From an uncultured bacterium (lineage in GTDB: Bacteria; Myxococcota_A; Bradymonadia; UBA7976; VGTA01), in NCBI GenBank assembly GCA_943788935.1, contig CALSSE010000003.1:462493-526492 (forward strand): 64,000 nt of DNA, in the 5' to 3' direction. This document shows positions 1 to 9,532 of this stretch, piece by piece (position 1 is the first letter of the stretch; each line of letters starts with the position of its first letter). A program made the translations under genes and the position numbers. The notes under the pieces are model-generated. The model was not told where the DNA came from, did not search any database, and worked only from the letters and a program-made list of their open reading frames with translations.

Positions 1-711
1 ATGAAAGATAACCGCACCTACTATGACGATTTTGCTGCGTGGTACGAAAAAGAGCGGCATGGTGGCTATCATGCCATGATCGATGAGCTACAAACCGACC
101 TTGTGAAGACATATTGTGCAGGAAAAGACATCCTTGAATTAGGGTGTGGCACAGGGATGATCCTTAGAGAGATCCACCCGATTGCCCAAACCGCTAAAGG
201 GATTGATATCAGTCCGGGGATGCTCGAACAGGCGAAAGCGAGAGGGCTAGATGTCGTTGAGGGTTCAGCGACCTCTCTCCCTTTCGAGGACAATTCGTTC
301 GACGTTATTTACTCTTTCAAAGTACTCGCCCATATAGAAAACATCTCCGAAGCGATGAATGAAGTCGCTCGGGTTCTCAGACCAGATGGCGTCGCCTTTT
401 TAGAGTTTTATAACCCACGTTCATTTCGAGGGTTGATTAAGAGGCTAAAACGCCCCACTGCAGTGAGTGAACAGACTCATGATGAGGAGGTTTACACTCG
501 TTATGATACTCTAGAAGAGGTGAAATCTTATCTACCTGAGACCTTGGATGTGTCTTCTATTCACGGCGTCAGAGTCTTTACACCCGCAGCGCTCTTCCAT
601 AATATACCATTGGTCGGTAGCGCGCTTCGTGGCTTAGAGTGGTGGTCACGTGATCAGCAGTTTTGGTCTAAGTTTGGTGGATTCATGGTTGTTCGAGTTC
701 AGCATACCTAA
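1..711 (+). CDS. Class I SAM-dependent methyltransferase (Methyltransf_11/UbiE-like)
   Basis: A 236-residue cytoplasmic protein expected to transfer a methyl group from S-adenosylmethionine; the acceptor cannot be read from the sequence. Motif I (ILELGCGTG) is at residues 44-52, the acidic post-I strand GIDIS follows at about 67-71, LPFEDNSFDVI (93-103) is the usual motif II region, and the LRPDG turn near 126-130 is typical of UbiE/BioC-like enzymes. The ATG is the first base of the window, so a longer upstream start cannot be excluded, but the N-terminus YYDDFAAWYE looks like a natural start for the family. It converges on two glycosyltransferase genes, so a role in modifying a lipid or glycan is possible but only inferred. 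Confidence 0.85.
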   Translation: MKDNRTYYDDFAAWYEKERHGGYHAMIDELQTDLVKTYCAGKDILELGCGTGMILREIHPIAQTAKGIDISPGMLEQAKARGLDVVEGSATSLPFEDNSFDVIYSFKVLAHIENISEAMNEVARVLRPDGVAFLEFYNPRSFRGLIKRLKRPTAVSEQTHDEEVYTRYDTLEEVKSYLPETLDVSSIHGVRVFTPAALFHNIPLVGSALRGLEWWSRDQQFWSKFGGFMVVRVQHT

Positions 712-755
712 GTCAAATCAAGCGACTTATGTTCGATCCGGCCTCTTATCACTGA

Positions 756-2066
756 TCAAAGATAAAGTGAGAGGGTCTCATTGTGTTGTGGACCTAGACT
801 CTCCCAAGACCATAGCGCTTGGGCGGTCTCTTTCATCCGCTCACGATCTTCAGTTGTGATACTCTCCGCTTGATCAGTCAGCTGTTGATAAATGGCCTCA
901 CGTAGTGAGTCGATCGTCGGCTCTATCCGACAGACTAACGGGTCGGGGAGTCTACTCAGAATAGCGTTTACACCTCCGGCAGTTGTCGCCACTAGAGTAC
1001 ACCCATTAAGCGCTGCCTCTCGAAGAGCTAAGGGAGCTCCTTCAACCCGTCGCCCGAGCGTTCGACTTGGCGCGACAAAAATTTGAGTAATCGATAACAA
1101 GGCATCTCTTTGGGAAGGTGAAAGCTGACCGAGGTATTGTAGATTTACCTTCAGGGATATTGACCTCTCTCGAAGAGACTGAAGCTCGGGACCCTCCCCA
1201 GCCATCAACCATAGAGCCCGTTGCCGTTGCGCTTGAGGCAAGGTAGCAAAGGCGTCGAGCAGAAGGTCATACCCCTTAATTTTTACAATTCTGCCAACAG
1301 TAGAGAAGATCAACAGGTCATCTCTCGAGATTAAACTTCGTAAATACTCCACATATTGTGGACAAGGATTTGGAAGGGAAACCCCCATAGGCAATGTCTT
1401 CATCGGTGTAAACCTCGTCGATGGATCGATCAACTGCCTCACTCTTCGCTCAAGATCTTCGCTGACGCAGACCACCCCTCGCCCGAGAGCAAATAGCCTC
1501 TTGGCTAAAACCTTACGAAGATACTTTCCTATTGGGAGACTCTCTAGGAGAGCGATGTCACCCCCATGACAATACACAAGTGGCCTTTGTCTGTATGCGA
1601 TCCAGGCACAAGGGATCGCCCAATGAGCGATCACAACAGGAGATTCGTCCGTTAATGAATCGATCTTACTATCTCCTGTGGTCAGAGAGGAGAGCGATCT
1701 CAATAAGTCTCGATAAGCTGCTCGTAATCGAAGGGTATTTATACCGAGCCCCCACAAGCTCCTGATCGGTGAAGCGCTCAATTCATCAGGAGCACCACTG
1801 CGTAAACTCTCTCCATACGGAGTCACTCTGATCACCTCGATCTCTTGGTCGATGCTAAGGTTTCTTTGATCATCGATGATATGGGGGCTTGGAGTAGAAC
1901 TCTTTTGAGAGCGATCAAAACAGACCACGATCACTCGCCATCGCTCCCTAGGATAGAATGAGTTTAAGGTCTGAACAAAGTGACCCGAGAGATCATCTTC
2001 GGCGCATGGGTAACTAGTGGTTAAGCAAATAAGAGGTCTCGGCCTCACACCCACTTTACTACTCAT
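756..2066 (-). CDS. Glycosyltransferase family 4 (GT-B fold)
   Basis: A 436-residue protein expected to transfer a sugar from a nucleotide-sugar to a glycan or lipid acceptor at the inner face of the membrane. The N-terminal Rossmann half begins LICLTTSYPCAEDDLSGHF (residues 12-30), the usual opening of GT4 enzymes acting in surface glycan synthesis. The C-terminal donor-binding half has VGRIVKIKGYDLLLDAF (about 257-273), MAGEGPE, and a glutamate-bearing EGAPLALREAALNG segment corresponding to the EX7E motif. The start overlaps the end of the upstream GT2 gene by 8 bp, so the two are almost certainly co-translated. Donor and acceptor are unknown. The gene ends 45 bp from the convergent methyltransferase. 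Confidence 0.86.
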   Translation of the reverse strand: MSSKVGVRPRPLICLTTSYPCAEDDLSGHFVQTLNSFYPRERWRVIVVCFDRSQKSSTPSPHIIDDQRNLSIDQEIEVIRVTPYGESLRSGAPDELSASPIRSLWGLGINTLRLRAAYRDLLRSLSSLTTGDSKIDSLTDESPVVIAHWAIPCAWIAYRQRPLVYCHGGDIALLESLPIGKYLRKVLAKRLFALGRGVVCVSEDLERRVRQLIDPSTRFTPMKTLPMGVSLPNPCPQYVEYLRSLISRDDLLIFSTVGRIVKIKGYDLLLDAFATLPQAQRQRALWLMAGEGPELQSLRERSISLKVNLQYLGQLSPSQRDALLSITQIFVAPSRTLGRRVEGAPLALREAALNGCTLVATTAGGVNAILSRLPDPLVCRIEPTIDSLREAIYQQLTDQAESITTEDRERMKETAQALWSWESLGPQHNETLSLYL

Positions 2067-2853
2067 GAGTGTCCGTTTCCCTTTTTCTAAGAGTCCTGTG
2101 ACGTCTCCTAGGATTGAAACGACGAGCGACTGTACGAATAAATACCCCCATAAGCGGAAAGATCACTCTCGGTATGGAGAGTTTTGACACCTCAGTGTCG
2201 TAGATTGGAGTAACCGGTACTTGAGCGATCCGTCCCCCTGCCTCATAGATCCTAATAAGTACGTCATTAGGAAACCCATAACGGGGATATAGCTCGGCGA
2301 GCGGTAATGAGCTTAGCCAATGGAGGTTAAGCGCAGTGTATCCGCATTGAGCATCTCTCAAGGACAGTTTATCAATCAAGCGTCCTGTGATGATAGACAG
2401 CACACGATTCCCCCAATATCGAATCGCAGGCATTCTCTGCCTCACCTCCGGATGGGTCATCCGTTCGCCCTTCACGTAGATGACCTCATCGCTCAAAGCA
2501 TCTACTAAACGTATGAGCTCCGCAGGATCCATCTGTGCGTCGGCTCCCATCACCACCGCCACATCTGCCTTCAGTCCCGCCGCTGCAAGATAGCCAACAC
2601 AAATCGCTCGACCAACCCCGGCATTATCAGGGAGGGTCAACACCTGCACTGTGAGATTTACTTCCCCCATCTCTGCCGCGTATGCCAATGCTCGTTTTCT
2701 CGTCGCGTCAGTGCTAGCATCATCGACAATAATAACGCTTTTAACGATACTCGGGATGCCTGCTAAAGTGACGGGGAGCAAACGCTCTTCTTGATAGGCG
2801 GGGATCACAACCGCGATGTGTAGAGGCTCACTAGCCTTGTTTAAGAGGCTCAA
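2059..2853 (-). CDS. Glycosyltransferase family 2 (polyprenyl-phosphate mannosyl/glucosyltransferase-like)
   Basis: A 264-residue GT-A enzyme. VVIPAYQEERLLP near residues 14-26, IIVDDASTDAT near 40-50 and VMGADAQMDPAEL near 97-109 are the nucleotide-sugar binding strands and DXD-like metal site of GT2 enzymes related to dolichyl- or undecaprenyl-phosphate sugar transferases. Unlike the membrane-anchored members it has no clear pair of C-terminal transmembrane helices; it ends in a very basic tail with about ten Arg/Lys in the last 25 residues, which may sit on the membrane surface. It is the first gene of a two-gene unit with the overlapping GT4. The specific sugar and carrier cannot be assigned. 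Confidence 0.87.
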   Translation of the reverse strand: MSLLNKASEPLHIAVVIPAYQEERLLPVTLAGIPSIVKSVIIVDDASTDATRKRALAYAAEMGEVNLTVQVLTLPDNAGVGRAICVGYLAAAGLKADVAVVMGADAQMDPAELIRLVDALSDEVIYVKGERMTHPEVRQRMPAIRYWGNRVLSIITGRLIDKLSLRDAQCGYTALNLHWLSSLPLAELYPRYGFPNDVLIRIYEAGGRIAQVPVTPIYDTEVSKLSIPRVIFPLMGVFIRTVARRFNPRRRHRTLRKRETDTHE

Positions 2854-2912
2854 TCCTATCTCCTGATCTCTTCATCAACAGACTCAGTTGAGCTCGATCA
2901 CCCTAATGGCGA

Positions 2913-4991
2913 TCAGCGCTCTTCTAATCTCTTTAGGACGCTAGCTAAGACTTGCTCTTTGGTTAAACCATAAGTTTCAGCGAGGTCGCTCATCGGCGCG
3001 CTCGCTCCAAAGGTGTCAACTCCAATATGAAGGGCATCGGCGCCGACAACCCCACCCCAAGGGAGTGTGATACCCGCTTCGACAGTAACGATCAGGCCTC
3101 GTCCTAAGATCTCTTGACGACGGACTTTGTCACCCGCCATAAATAGCTTAACGCTAGGCATGGAGACGACTCGAGCGATGACACCTCGCTCAGCGAGTCC
3201 TTGAGCGACCTCAACGCAGAGTGAGACCTCCGAACCCGTCCCTACGAGAGTCACATGCCTAGAGAGCGTTTCATTACTCTCAGGTCCATATGTATTAAGG
3301 ACATATGCACCCTCTTGTAGCTCAGCGATCTCAAAATCCTGACGTCGAGCTAGCGCCGGTAACTTCTGTCGAGTTAACATTACCGCTGAAGGTCGTTGTG
3401 TCTCGGTCAGAGCCCACGCCCACGCGGCTGCCACTTCCACCCCATCGGCCGGCCTAAAATCTAAGACATTAGGTATCATACGGAGCGCCCATGCGTGTTC
3501 CACTGGCTGATGAGTGGGGCCATCCTCTCCCAAAAATATACTGTCATGAGTCAACACAAAAGAGGAGGGGATCCCGCTTAAGGCTGCCAAGCGTAGAGCG
3601 GGTCTCAAGTAGTCACTGAATACCAAGAAGGTTCCGTTAAATCCTCTAGCGCTCCCATGTACCGTTAAGCCGTTAGTGATGGCACCCATAGCGTGCTCTC
3701 GGACTCCAAAATGAAGAACTCGCCCCGAAGGTGAGAGACTGGCGTTCACCAACGATGATCCAAAAGAAGGCTCTGAGAAACTCAAGCCGTTAGAGCCACT
3801 GAGGTCGGCAGACCCCCCCATCAGCTTAGGATAGAGCTCTAAAGCTCTATTCAAAACCTTGTTGGACAGCTTACGAGTCGCGTCTCCATTAGAGGCCGCT
3901 TCGATCAATATTGGTAAGACCTCATCATAACCCATGCTCTCTGGCGTGATGAGCTGATAAGCTACCTCAGCGGCTCTTGGATGAGCGGCTGCCCACTCTT
4001 TCTCGAGCTGCCGCCAAGCAGAGCTACTGTTTGATCTATGAGCTCGGAGAGACTTCGCGATCTTAGTGACTTTAGCGGGTACTTTAAAAGGATCTGCTGT
4101 CCATCCAAGGGCCTCTCGAGTGAGCTTAATCTCGGAGTCACCAAGCGGCGCCCCATGACTAGAGCTGGAGTCCACCTTATTAGGACTTCCAAAGCCAATA
4201 TGAGTGCGGCAGATAACGATTGTCGGTCGACCATCGCTAGTCCATGCTTTATCGACCACTTGGTTAAGCGCTTCAATATTATGACCATCGACCTTGATCA
4301 CTCGCCACCCCATAGCGATGAAGCGGGTACCCACATCTTCGGTAAAGGATAAGGAGGTCTCGCCATCAATAGAGATCTTGTTATTATCATAGAACCAGAT
4401 CAGGTCTTTGAGACGCCAATGTCCAGCGAGTGAAGCGGCTTCATAGCTGATCCCCTCCATCAGATCACCATCAGAGCAGAGCGTCACAGTCTTCTGAGCT
4501 GACCAAGGATGGTCAACGCCACCACCGGCCTTTACAACGCTTCGATCAAGCCGAGCAGCGGCTACCGCCATCCCGACTGAAGTAGCGCAGCCTTGACCGA
4601 GAGGCCCAGTCGTCATCTCTACACCAGGAGTATGACCTAGCTCTGGATGACCCGGCGTCAGAGATCCCATCTGACGAAAAGACTTAATATCGTCGATTGA
4701 TAGATGTTCAGTGCAGAGATGCAGAAGGCTGTAGAGCAACATGGAGGCATGTCCACAAGAGAGCACAAACCGATCTCGACGAGACCATGTCGCGTCAGCA
4801 GGATCAAAATGTAGACCCTGAGACCAAATCGCTGTGGCGATATCGGCCAAGCCCATAGGAGCCCCTGGGTGACCAGAATTTGCTCTTTGGACGGCCTCAA
4901 TAGATAAAAAACGAATGCTATCAGCGATGAGTCTAGACTCTTCAACGGTGAGATCCATCTTCAATGGATCGCTTGAGCGCACAGCGGTCAT
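2913..4991 (-). CDS. tkt: Transketolase
   Basis: A 692-residue cytoplasmic thiamine-diphosphate enzyme moving two-carbon ketol units between sugar phosphates in the pentose phosphate pathway. Recognisable landmarks are the substrate loop NSGHPGAPMG (38-47), the TPP motif SDGDLMEG (173-180) through YDNNKISIDG (201-210), and in the Pyr domain FGVREHAMGAI and the phosphate-binding HDSIFLGEDGPTHQP. The C-terminal domain ends with the family's DTFGASAP segment. It is about 30 residues longer than the E. coli enzyme. The start lies 10 bp after the stop of thrS, so the two are probably one transcript; a 59 bp gap separates it from the glycosyltransferases downstream. Confidence 0.96.
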   Translation of the reverse strand: MTAVRSSDPLKMDLTVEESRLIADSIRFLSIEAVQRANSGHPGAPMGLADIATAIWSQGLHFDPADATWSRRDRFVLSCGHASMLLYSLLHLCTEHLSIDDIKSFRQMGSLTPGHPELGHTPGVEMTTGPLGQGCATSVGMAVAAARLDRSVVKAGGGVDHPWSAQKTVTLCSDGDLMEGISYEAASLAGHWRLKDLIWFYDNNKISIDGETSLSFTEDVGTRFIAMGWRVIKVDGHNIEALNQVVDKAWTSDGRPTIVICRTHIGFGSPNKVDSSSSHGAPLGDSEIKLTREALGWTADPFKVPAKVTKIAKSLRAHRSNSSSAWRQLEKEWAAAHPRAAEVAYQLITPESMGYDEVLPILIEAASNGDATRKLSNKVLNRALELYPKLMGGSADLSGSNGLSFSEPSFGSSLVNASLSPSGRVLHFGVREHAMGAITNGLTVHGSARGFNGTFLVFSDYLRPALRLAALSGIPSSFVLTHDSIFLGEDGPTHQPVEHAWALRMIPNVLDFRPADGVEVAAAWAWALTETQRPSAVMLTRQKLPALARRQDFEIAELQEGAYVLNTYGPESNETLSRHVTLVGTGSEVSLCVEVAQGLAERGVIARVVSMPSVKLFMAGDKVRRQEILGRGLIVTVEAGITLPWGGVVGADALHIGVDTFGASAPMSDLAETYGLTKEQVLASVLKRLEER

Positions 4992-5001
4992 GTCTTACTC
5001 C

Positions 5002-6867
5002 TTATGTCTCATCTGATGAAAATATGAACTGCTTACTGCGTGAACGGATCGTCTCTAGGAGCTGAGCCTTAAACTCAGTGAGAGGCATCGTAGTCTGCTC
5101 CCGAACGCCATAGCGACGTAAGGTAACACTTCGAGCTTCTACCTCGTTCTCTCCGATAATTAAAACGTTAGGAATCTTAGCCGTCGCGGCGTTTCGAATG
5201 AGCTTATTGATACGCTCTCCCGAGGTATCAAGCTCTGCGCGAACCATCGACCCGCGTAATTGATCCACGATCTCCAGAGCATAATCATTAAAGCGATCAG
5301 CGACGGTTAAAATTCTCACCTGAACAGGCGCTAACCAAGTGGGGAAAGCGCCACCATAATGCTCGATAAGGAAGGCGACAAATCGCTCATGAGTACCGAG
5401 CGGCGCTCTATGAATAATGTAAGGTCTATGCTCTTGATTATCAGCCCCCACATAGCTGAGGTTCATTCGCTCAGGAACTGCGAAATCTAGCTGATTAGTG
5501 CTCGCGGTCTCTTCTCGACCGGTAACAGTCCTAAACTGAACATCGATCTTTGGTCCATAGAATGCTGCCTCACCCTTGACCTCTTTAAAGGGCAAGCCGC
5601 TCTCAATCATTGCCTCTCGAATAAAGTTTTGGCTCTTCTCCCAAGCCTCAGGATCATCGACATACTTCGCTTTACCTTTGGGATCTTCAGGATCCCAAGT
5701 AGAGAACCTCATGTAGTAGTTCTCAAGACCGAGGATCTCATAGAGTTGACGATGCATCTCCATCACCGCTAAGAACTCCTCTTTGAGGTTCTCCTCGGTG
5801 CAGTAGATATGAGCATCATTCATACACATCCCTCGGACGCGCAGCAGTCCGGAGAGTGATCCAGAGTCTTCAAAGCGATACACTTGACCATACTCAGCTA
5901 AACGAAGCGGCAGATCACGGTAAGAGCGTTTACGAGCAGCGAAGATACGGTGATGGTGTGGACAGTTCATCGGCTTTAGACAATAAGCCTCTAGAACGAC
6001 CTCTCCCTCATCACTCTTCTCTTTTAGCTCCATAATGGGGTAAATGTGATCCTTGTAATAAGGGAGGTGACCAGTCTGATAATAGAGGTCCACTTTGGTC
6101 AAGTGAGGCGTACTCACTCGATCATAACCAGCCTTGAACTCGAGCTCTCTTGCCAGCGCTTCGAGTTCATCTCGGATAGCGTTTCCTTTTGGAAGCCATA
6201 GCGGCAAACCTTTGCCAACCTCTTCATCGATCACGAATAAGTCTAAGTCTTTACCTAGCTTTTTGTGATCACGAGCGAGGGCCTCTTTATGCGCTTTAAC
6301 ATGATCATTGAGCTCATCAGCGGTCTCAAAAGCCCACACGTAGAGTCGAGTCATCATCACGTTATTGGAATCACCACGCCAATAAGCACCGGCGACGCTC
6401 CGGATCTTGAAAGCCCCTTTTGGTAGCTCTCGGGTGCTCTCAACGTGGGGACCCTCACACATATCTAGAAATGGTCCATTCCGGTAGAAGCTCAGCGCGG
6501 CGAGTCCTCGCTTCTCGATAAGTTCTTGAGCATATTCCCGCTTATACGGTTCATTCATCTCATCAATACGCGCTAGCGCTTCTTCTGCAGAGAGCTCTTC
6601 GCGCTCGAATTTTTGATTCTTCTTGATGATCTGCTTCATCAATTTTTCGATCTTGGGGAAATCCTCCTCAGAGATCGGCTCAGGTAAAATAAAGTCATAA
6701 TAAAAGCCATCAGTGATTGGAGGTCCAAAGCCGAGCGTACTCCCCGGTCTATAGGTGAGGACGGCTTGGGCGAGGACGTGAGCGAGGCTATGGCGGATAC
6801 GATAAAGCTGATCGCCTCCTGCTTCTTCACTAGCTTCTTCACTAGACGGTGTATCTTGCTCGTTCAT
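5002..6867 (-). CDS. thrS: Threonyl-tRNA synthetase, lacking the TGS domain
   Basis: A 621-residue class II aminoacyl-tRNA synthetase charging tRNA-Thr. The editing domain is complete: the first His motif HSLAH is at residues 26-30 and the second-half motif DMCEGPHV follows. The catalytic core shows the zinc-site CLKPMNCPHHHRIF region, motif 2 around YRFEDSGSLSGLLRVRGM, and motif 3 APLGTHERFVAFLIEHYGG; an anticodon-binding domain closes the protein. The usual N-terminal TGS domain (about 60 residues) is absent and replaced by about 20 acidic residues (MNEQDTPSSEEASEEAGG). The start is supported by an AAGGAG ribosome-binding site about 15 bp upstream. Transketolase follows after 10 bp. Confidence 0.96.
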   Translation of the reverse strand: MNEQDTPSSEEASEEAGGDQLYRIRHSLAHVLAQAVLTYRPGSTLGFGPPITDGFYYDFILPEPISEEDFPKIEKLMKQIIKKNQKFEREELSAEEALARIDEMNEPYKREYAQELIEKRGLAALSFYRNGPFLDMCEGPHVESTRELPKGAFKIRSVAGAYWRGDSNNVMMTRLYVWAFETADELNDHVKAHKEALARDHKKLGKDLDLFVIDEEVGKGLPLWLPKGNAIRDELEALARELEFKAGYDRVSTPHLTKVDLYYQTGHLPYYKDHIYPIMELKEKSDEGEVVLEAYCLKPMNCPHHHRIFAARKRSYRDLPLRLAEYGQVYRFEDSGSLSGLLRVRGMCMNDAHIYCTEENLKEEFLAVMEMHRQLYEILGLENYYMRFSTWDPEDPKGKAKYVDDPEAWEKSQNFIREAMIESGLPFKEVKGEAAFYGPKIDVQFRTVTGREETASTNQLDFAVPERMNLSYVGADNQEHRPYIIHRAPLGTHERFVAFLIEHYGGAFPTWLAPVQVRILTVADRFNDYALEIVDQLRGSMVRAELDTSGERINKLIRNAATAKIPNVLIIGENEVEARSVTLRRYGVREQTTMPLTEFKAQLLETIRSRSKQFIFSSDET

Positions 6868-6913
6868 AAAGGAAGACTTTCTCCTTAAGCGCTACTGATC
6901 ATCGACACGTTAA

Positions 6914-6929
6914 GATCACGATCGTGATC
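6914..6929. promoter_or_regulatory. 16-bp perfect palindrome upstream of thrS (possible operator)
   Basis: GATCACGATCGTGATC equals its own reverse complement. It is flanked by a weaker outer inverted repeat (ATCATCGA on one side, TCGATGAT on the other). It lies about 46 bp before the thrS start and 9 bp downstream of a candidate -10 box, a position where a dimeric repressor would block transcription. No regulator can be named. Confidence 0.4.
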
Positions 6930-6938
6930 GATGATTAA

Positions 6939-6966
6939 GCTATATTTCGCTCTTTGCATAGCTCAA
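6939..6966 (-). promoter_or_regulatory. Candidate sigma-70 promoter for thrS-tkt
   Basis: On the minus strand TTGAGC (6966-6961) and TATAGC (6944-6939) are separated by 16 bp, a reasonable but imperfect -35/-10 pair about 70 bp upstream of thrS. The match is not strong enough to exclude chance. Confidence 0.4.
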
Positions 6967-7130
6967 TTTGTTGTGAGAATCAACGATCTAAGCGCAGAGT
7001 CTCATCAACCCTTTAAGACCTCCCATCTATTATTTGCTTGACCAACACCGCTTAGCCGATGATCGCTGTTCTGTGAACATTACTCTTCACTCAAATATAG
7101 CTAAAGATCGTCTTAATGATCTAATCTTCT

Positions 7131-9248
7131 CTAATAAGCGAGCTGTGACTCAACAGCCCTCTTCACATCAGCGACCTGAGGGAGAGTGGCATCTTCAAGG
7201 GTGGGGTGATAGCCAACGAACACATCAGCAGAAGCGACACGACGGACAGGAGCATCGAGCCACTCGAACAACTCCTCTGAAATTCGGCTAGCGATCTCTG
7301 CTCCATACCCCCATGCTTTACTCTCCTCATGTACTATGAGGGCACGCCCCGTCCGCTTGACTGATTCGGAGATCATCTCCCAATCATAGGGGGCGAGAGT
7401 GCGAAGATCGATGAGGTCAACCGATCGATCTTGGGTTTTCAAGACCTGCTTCACTGCGGTCGTACTTCGATGAACAAGCGCGCCATAAGTGATCAAGGTG
7501 AGATCGTCACCGCTCATCACACGCTTTCCCTTCCCTAAAGGGATCATATGATCAGGACCGGGATAACTCCCCTTATTATAGGTCTGACGATAGAGGTGTT
7601 TAGGCTCAAGGAAGATCACTGGGTCATCACAACGAATGGCGGTTCTCAAGAGACCATTCGCGTCAAGCGCGGTCGAAGGCATAACCACTCTCAAACCGGG
7701 AATGTGAGTAAACAGTGTCTCAGCGCTCTGACTGTGATAGGGAGCCCCTCCCTTAAGATAGCCGCCCGAGGGGACACGGATCACTACCGGAGCGGGCCAA
7801 TCGCCACCACTACGCCATCGAGCCGTCGCCAGCTCATTCCTAATTTGTTGAAAAGCGGGCCAAATGTAGTCGAGGAATTGAATCTCAACTACTGGGCGCA
7901 AACCCCGCTCAGCGAGCCCGATAGCCCGCCCAACGATATTGGCTTCAGCGAGTGGACTATTAAAGACACGATTTACTCCAAAACGGCTCTGTAGGCCATG
8001 GGTTACCTTAAAGACCCCACCTTTACCCTTACAGTCCTCAAGTACCTCTTCACGACTGGCGTCTGCGACATCTTGTCCAAACACTAACATGCGAGGATCA
8101 ACAGCCATCTCATCGCGGAGACACGCGTTGATCAAGTCAACCATCGTCTTATTCGCGCTTTCGCCCTCTGCGTAGACCGGAGCCGACTCAAAAGCGGATG
8201 AGCTGGGATCCTTTGCTTCGTCGTAGATATACTGATAAATATCTGCCGCCTCTGGCGTTGGGGCGTTTAGCGCAGCACGAGTCGCAGCCTCGATCTCTTC
8301 ATCTACCGACTTCTCCAGCTCATTGATCTCTTCTTCAGTGCATATTCCTCTCTTCGTTAAGAGAAGTTTAGTCACTCGGAGTGGGTCTCTTAAGGCGTCT
8401 GATTCACGCTCTGAAGAGGGTCTGTAGTTACTCTCATCATCACTCATCGAGTGGCTATATGGTCGAACCACATGGGCATGAATCAAGGCCGGCCCTCGTC
8501 GCTCGCGACACCAAGCTGCCGCTTCTTGAAAAGCGAGATAGCTCGCCTCCACATCGCAACCATCTACGTCCTGAATCAGTTTAAGATCTGGGTAGCCTTT
8601 AAGGAGCTCGCTGATTGATCCACCGGCGGTTTGAACTTCCACAGGGACACTAATCGCATAGCCGTTATCCTCAACCAAGAATATAATCGGTAGCTTCTTA
8701 TTACTGGCAGTATTTAAGGCCTCAAAGAACTCACCTTCGCTAGTCGTCCCCTCACCTGTGGTTACCATCATCACTTCATCGCCGCTTCCATCGATGAGAT
8801 CTTGAACCTCTCCGACTCGCTCACGATACCAACTGGCCTCCGCGGCCCCGACCCCTTGCAAAAACTGAGTGCCTGTACAGCTCGATTTAGAGATCACATT
8901 AAGTGCTCTATGCCCCCAGTGACAGGGCATCTGCCGCCCTGCACTAGTCACGTCCTCAGTGGAACCTACCGCGGCGAGGAGAACTTCAGTAGCGGTCATT
9001 CCTAGCTGAGTCATTAACGCTCGATCACGATAATAAGACATAAAATAATCATGCGCTGGTCTCATGACCATACCCGCCGCTGTCAACACCGCTTCATGAC
9101 CAGCGCCGCTGATCTGAAAATAGATCCTATTTTGACGCTTTAAAGAGATCTCTCGATCGTCTAAGCGACGAGAGAGGTACATGTTTCGATAAGCCGAGCG
9201 TAGCTGTCCGGCAGAGAGTACAGTAGTTTTCTCAGTTGTCTGATTCAT
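7131..9248 (-). CDS. 2-oxoacid dehydrogenase E1 component, fused alpha and beta subunits
   Basis: A 705-residue thiamine-diphosphate dehydrogenase in which E1 alpha (about 1-330) and E1 beta (about 365-705) form one chain. It would decarboxylate branched-chain 2-oxoacids or pyruvate and pass the acyl group to a lipoyl E2. The alpha half has the TPP motif [10 protein letters not shown] (165-174) and DNGYAIS (194-200); the beta half has [30 protein letters not shown] and [15 protein letters not shown]. This fused architecture is known and usually annotated as branched-chain-type E1 alpha/beta. No E2 or E3 gene is nearby, so its partners must be elsewhere. Upstream is a 284-bp intergenic region shared with the divergent GST gene. 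Confidence 0.92.
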   Translation of the reverse strand: MNQTTEKTTVLSAGQLRSAYRNMYLSRRLDDREISLKRQNRIYFQISGAGHEAVLTAAGMVMRPAHDYFMSYYRDRALMTQLGMTATEVLLAAVGSTEDVTSAGRQMPCHWGHRALNVISKSSCTGTQFLQGVGAAEASWYRERVGEVQDLIDGSGDEVMMVTTGEGTTSEGEFFEALNTASNKKLPIIFLVEDNGYAISVPVEVQTAGGSISELLKGYPDLKLIQDVDGCDVEASYLAFQEAAAWCRERRGPALIHAHVVRPYSHSMSDDESNYRPSSERESDALRDPLRVTKLLLTKRGICTEEEINELEKSVDEEIEAATRAALNAPTPEAADIYQYIYDEAKDPSSSAFESAPVYAEGESANKTMVDLINACLRDEMAVDPRMLVFGQDVADASREEVLEDCKGKGGVFKVTHGLQSRFGVNRVFNSPLAEANIVGRAIGLAERGLRPVVEIQFLDYIWPAFQQIRNELATARWRSGGDWPAPVVIRVPSGGYLKGGAPYHSQSAETLFTHIPGLRVVMPSTALDANGLLRTAIRCDDPVIFLEPKHLYRQTYNKGSYPGPDHMIPLGKGKRVMSGDDLTLITYGALVHRSTTAVKQVLKTQDRSVDLIDLRTLAPYDWEMISESVKRTGRALIVHEESKAWGYGAEIASRISEELFEWLDAPVRRVASADVFVGYHPTLEDATLPQVADVKRAVESQLAY

Positions 9249-9532
9249 AAGATCCCTCTATACACCAAGATTTAAATGCATTCGTCTCTTAATATATCTC
9301 TAGCTATGCGTCTCCTCTTGACACAGGACACAGAGTTGACACAGAGCAAAACAGACAATAAATGCTAAGATACGATCGTAAGCCCTTATAAATCTCACAG
9401 AGCAAAAACGCAATCTAAACCACACAATCAAGTCATGACAGCGGTCAGTGGTCTACACTCGTTTCGATCAACCCCTCTCATGACAATGGATGACATAGAG
9501 CTCTCACCTATAATGTCCGAAAGAGATAAACC

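Noticed and set aside
740..774. Hairpin between the convergent methyltransferase and glycosyltransferase as terminator
   Set aside because: The stem is interrupted and has no T-run on either strand.
7034..7291. 85-codon plus-strand frame
   Set aside because: Overlaps the well supported E1 gene, with no ribosome-binding site and non-protein-like composition.
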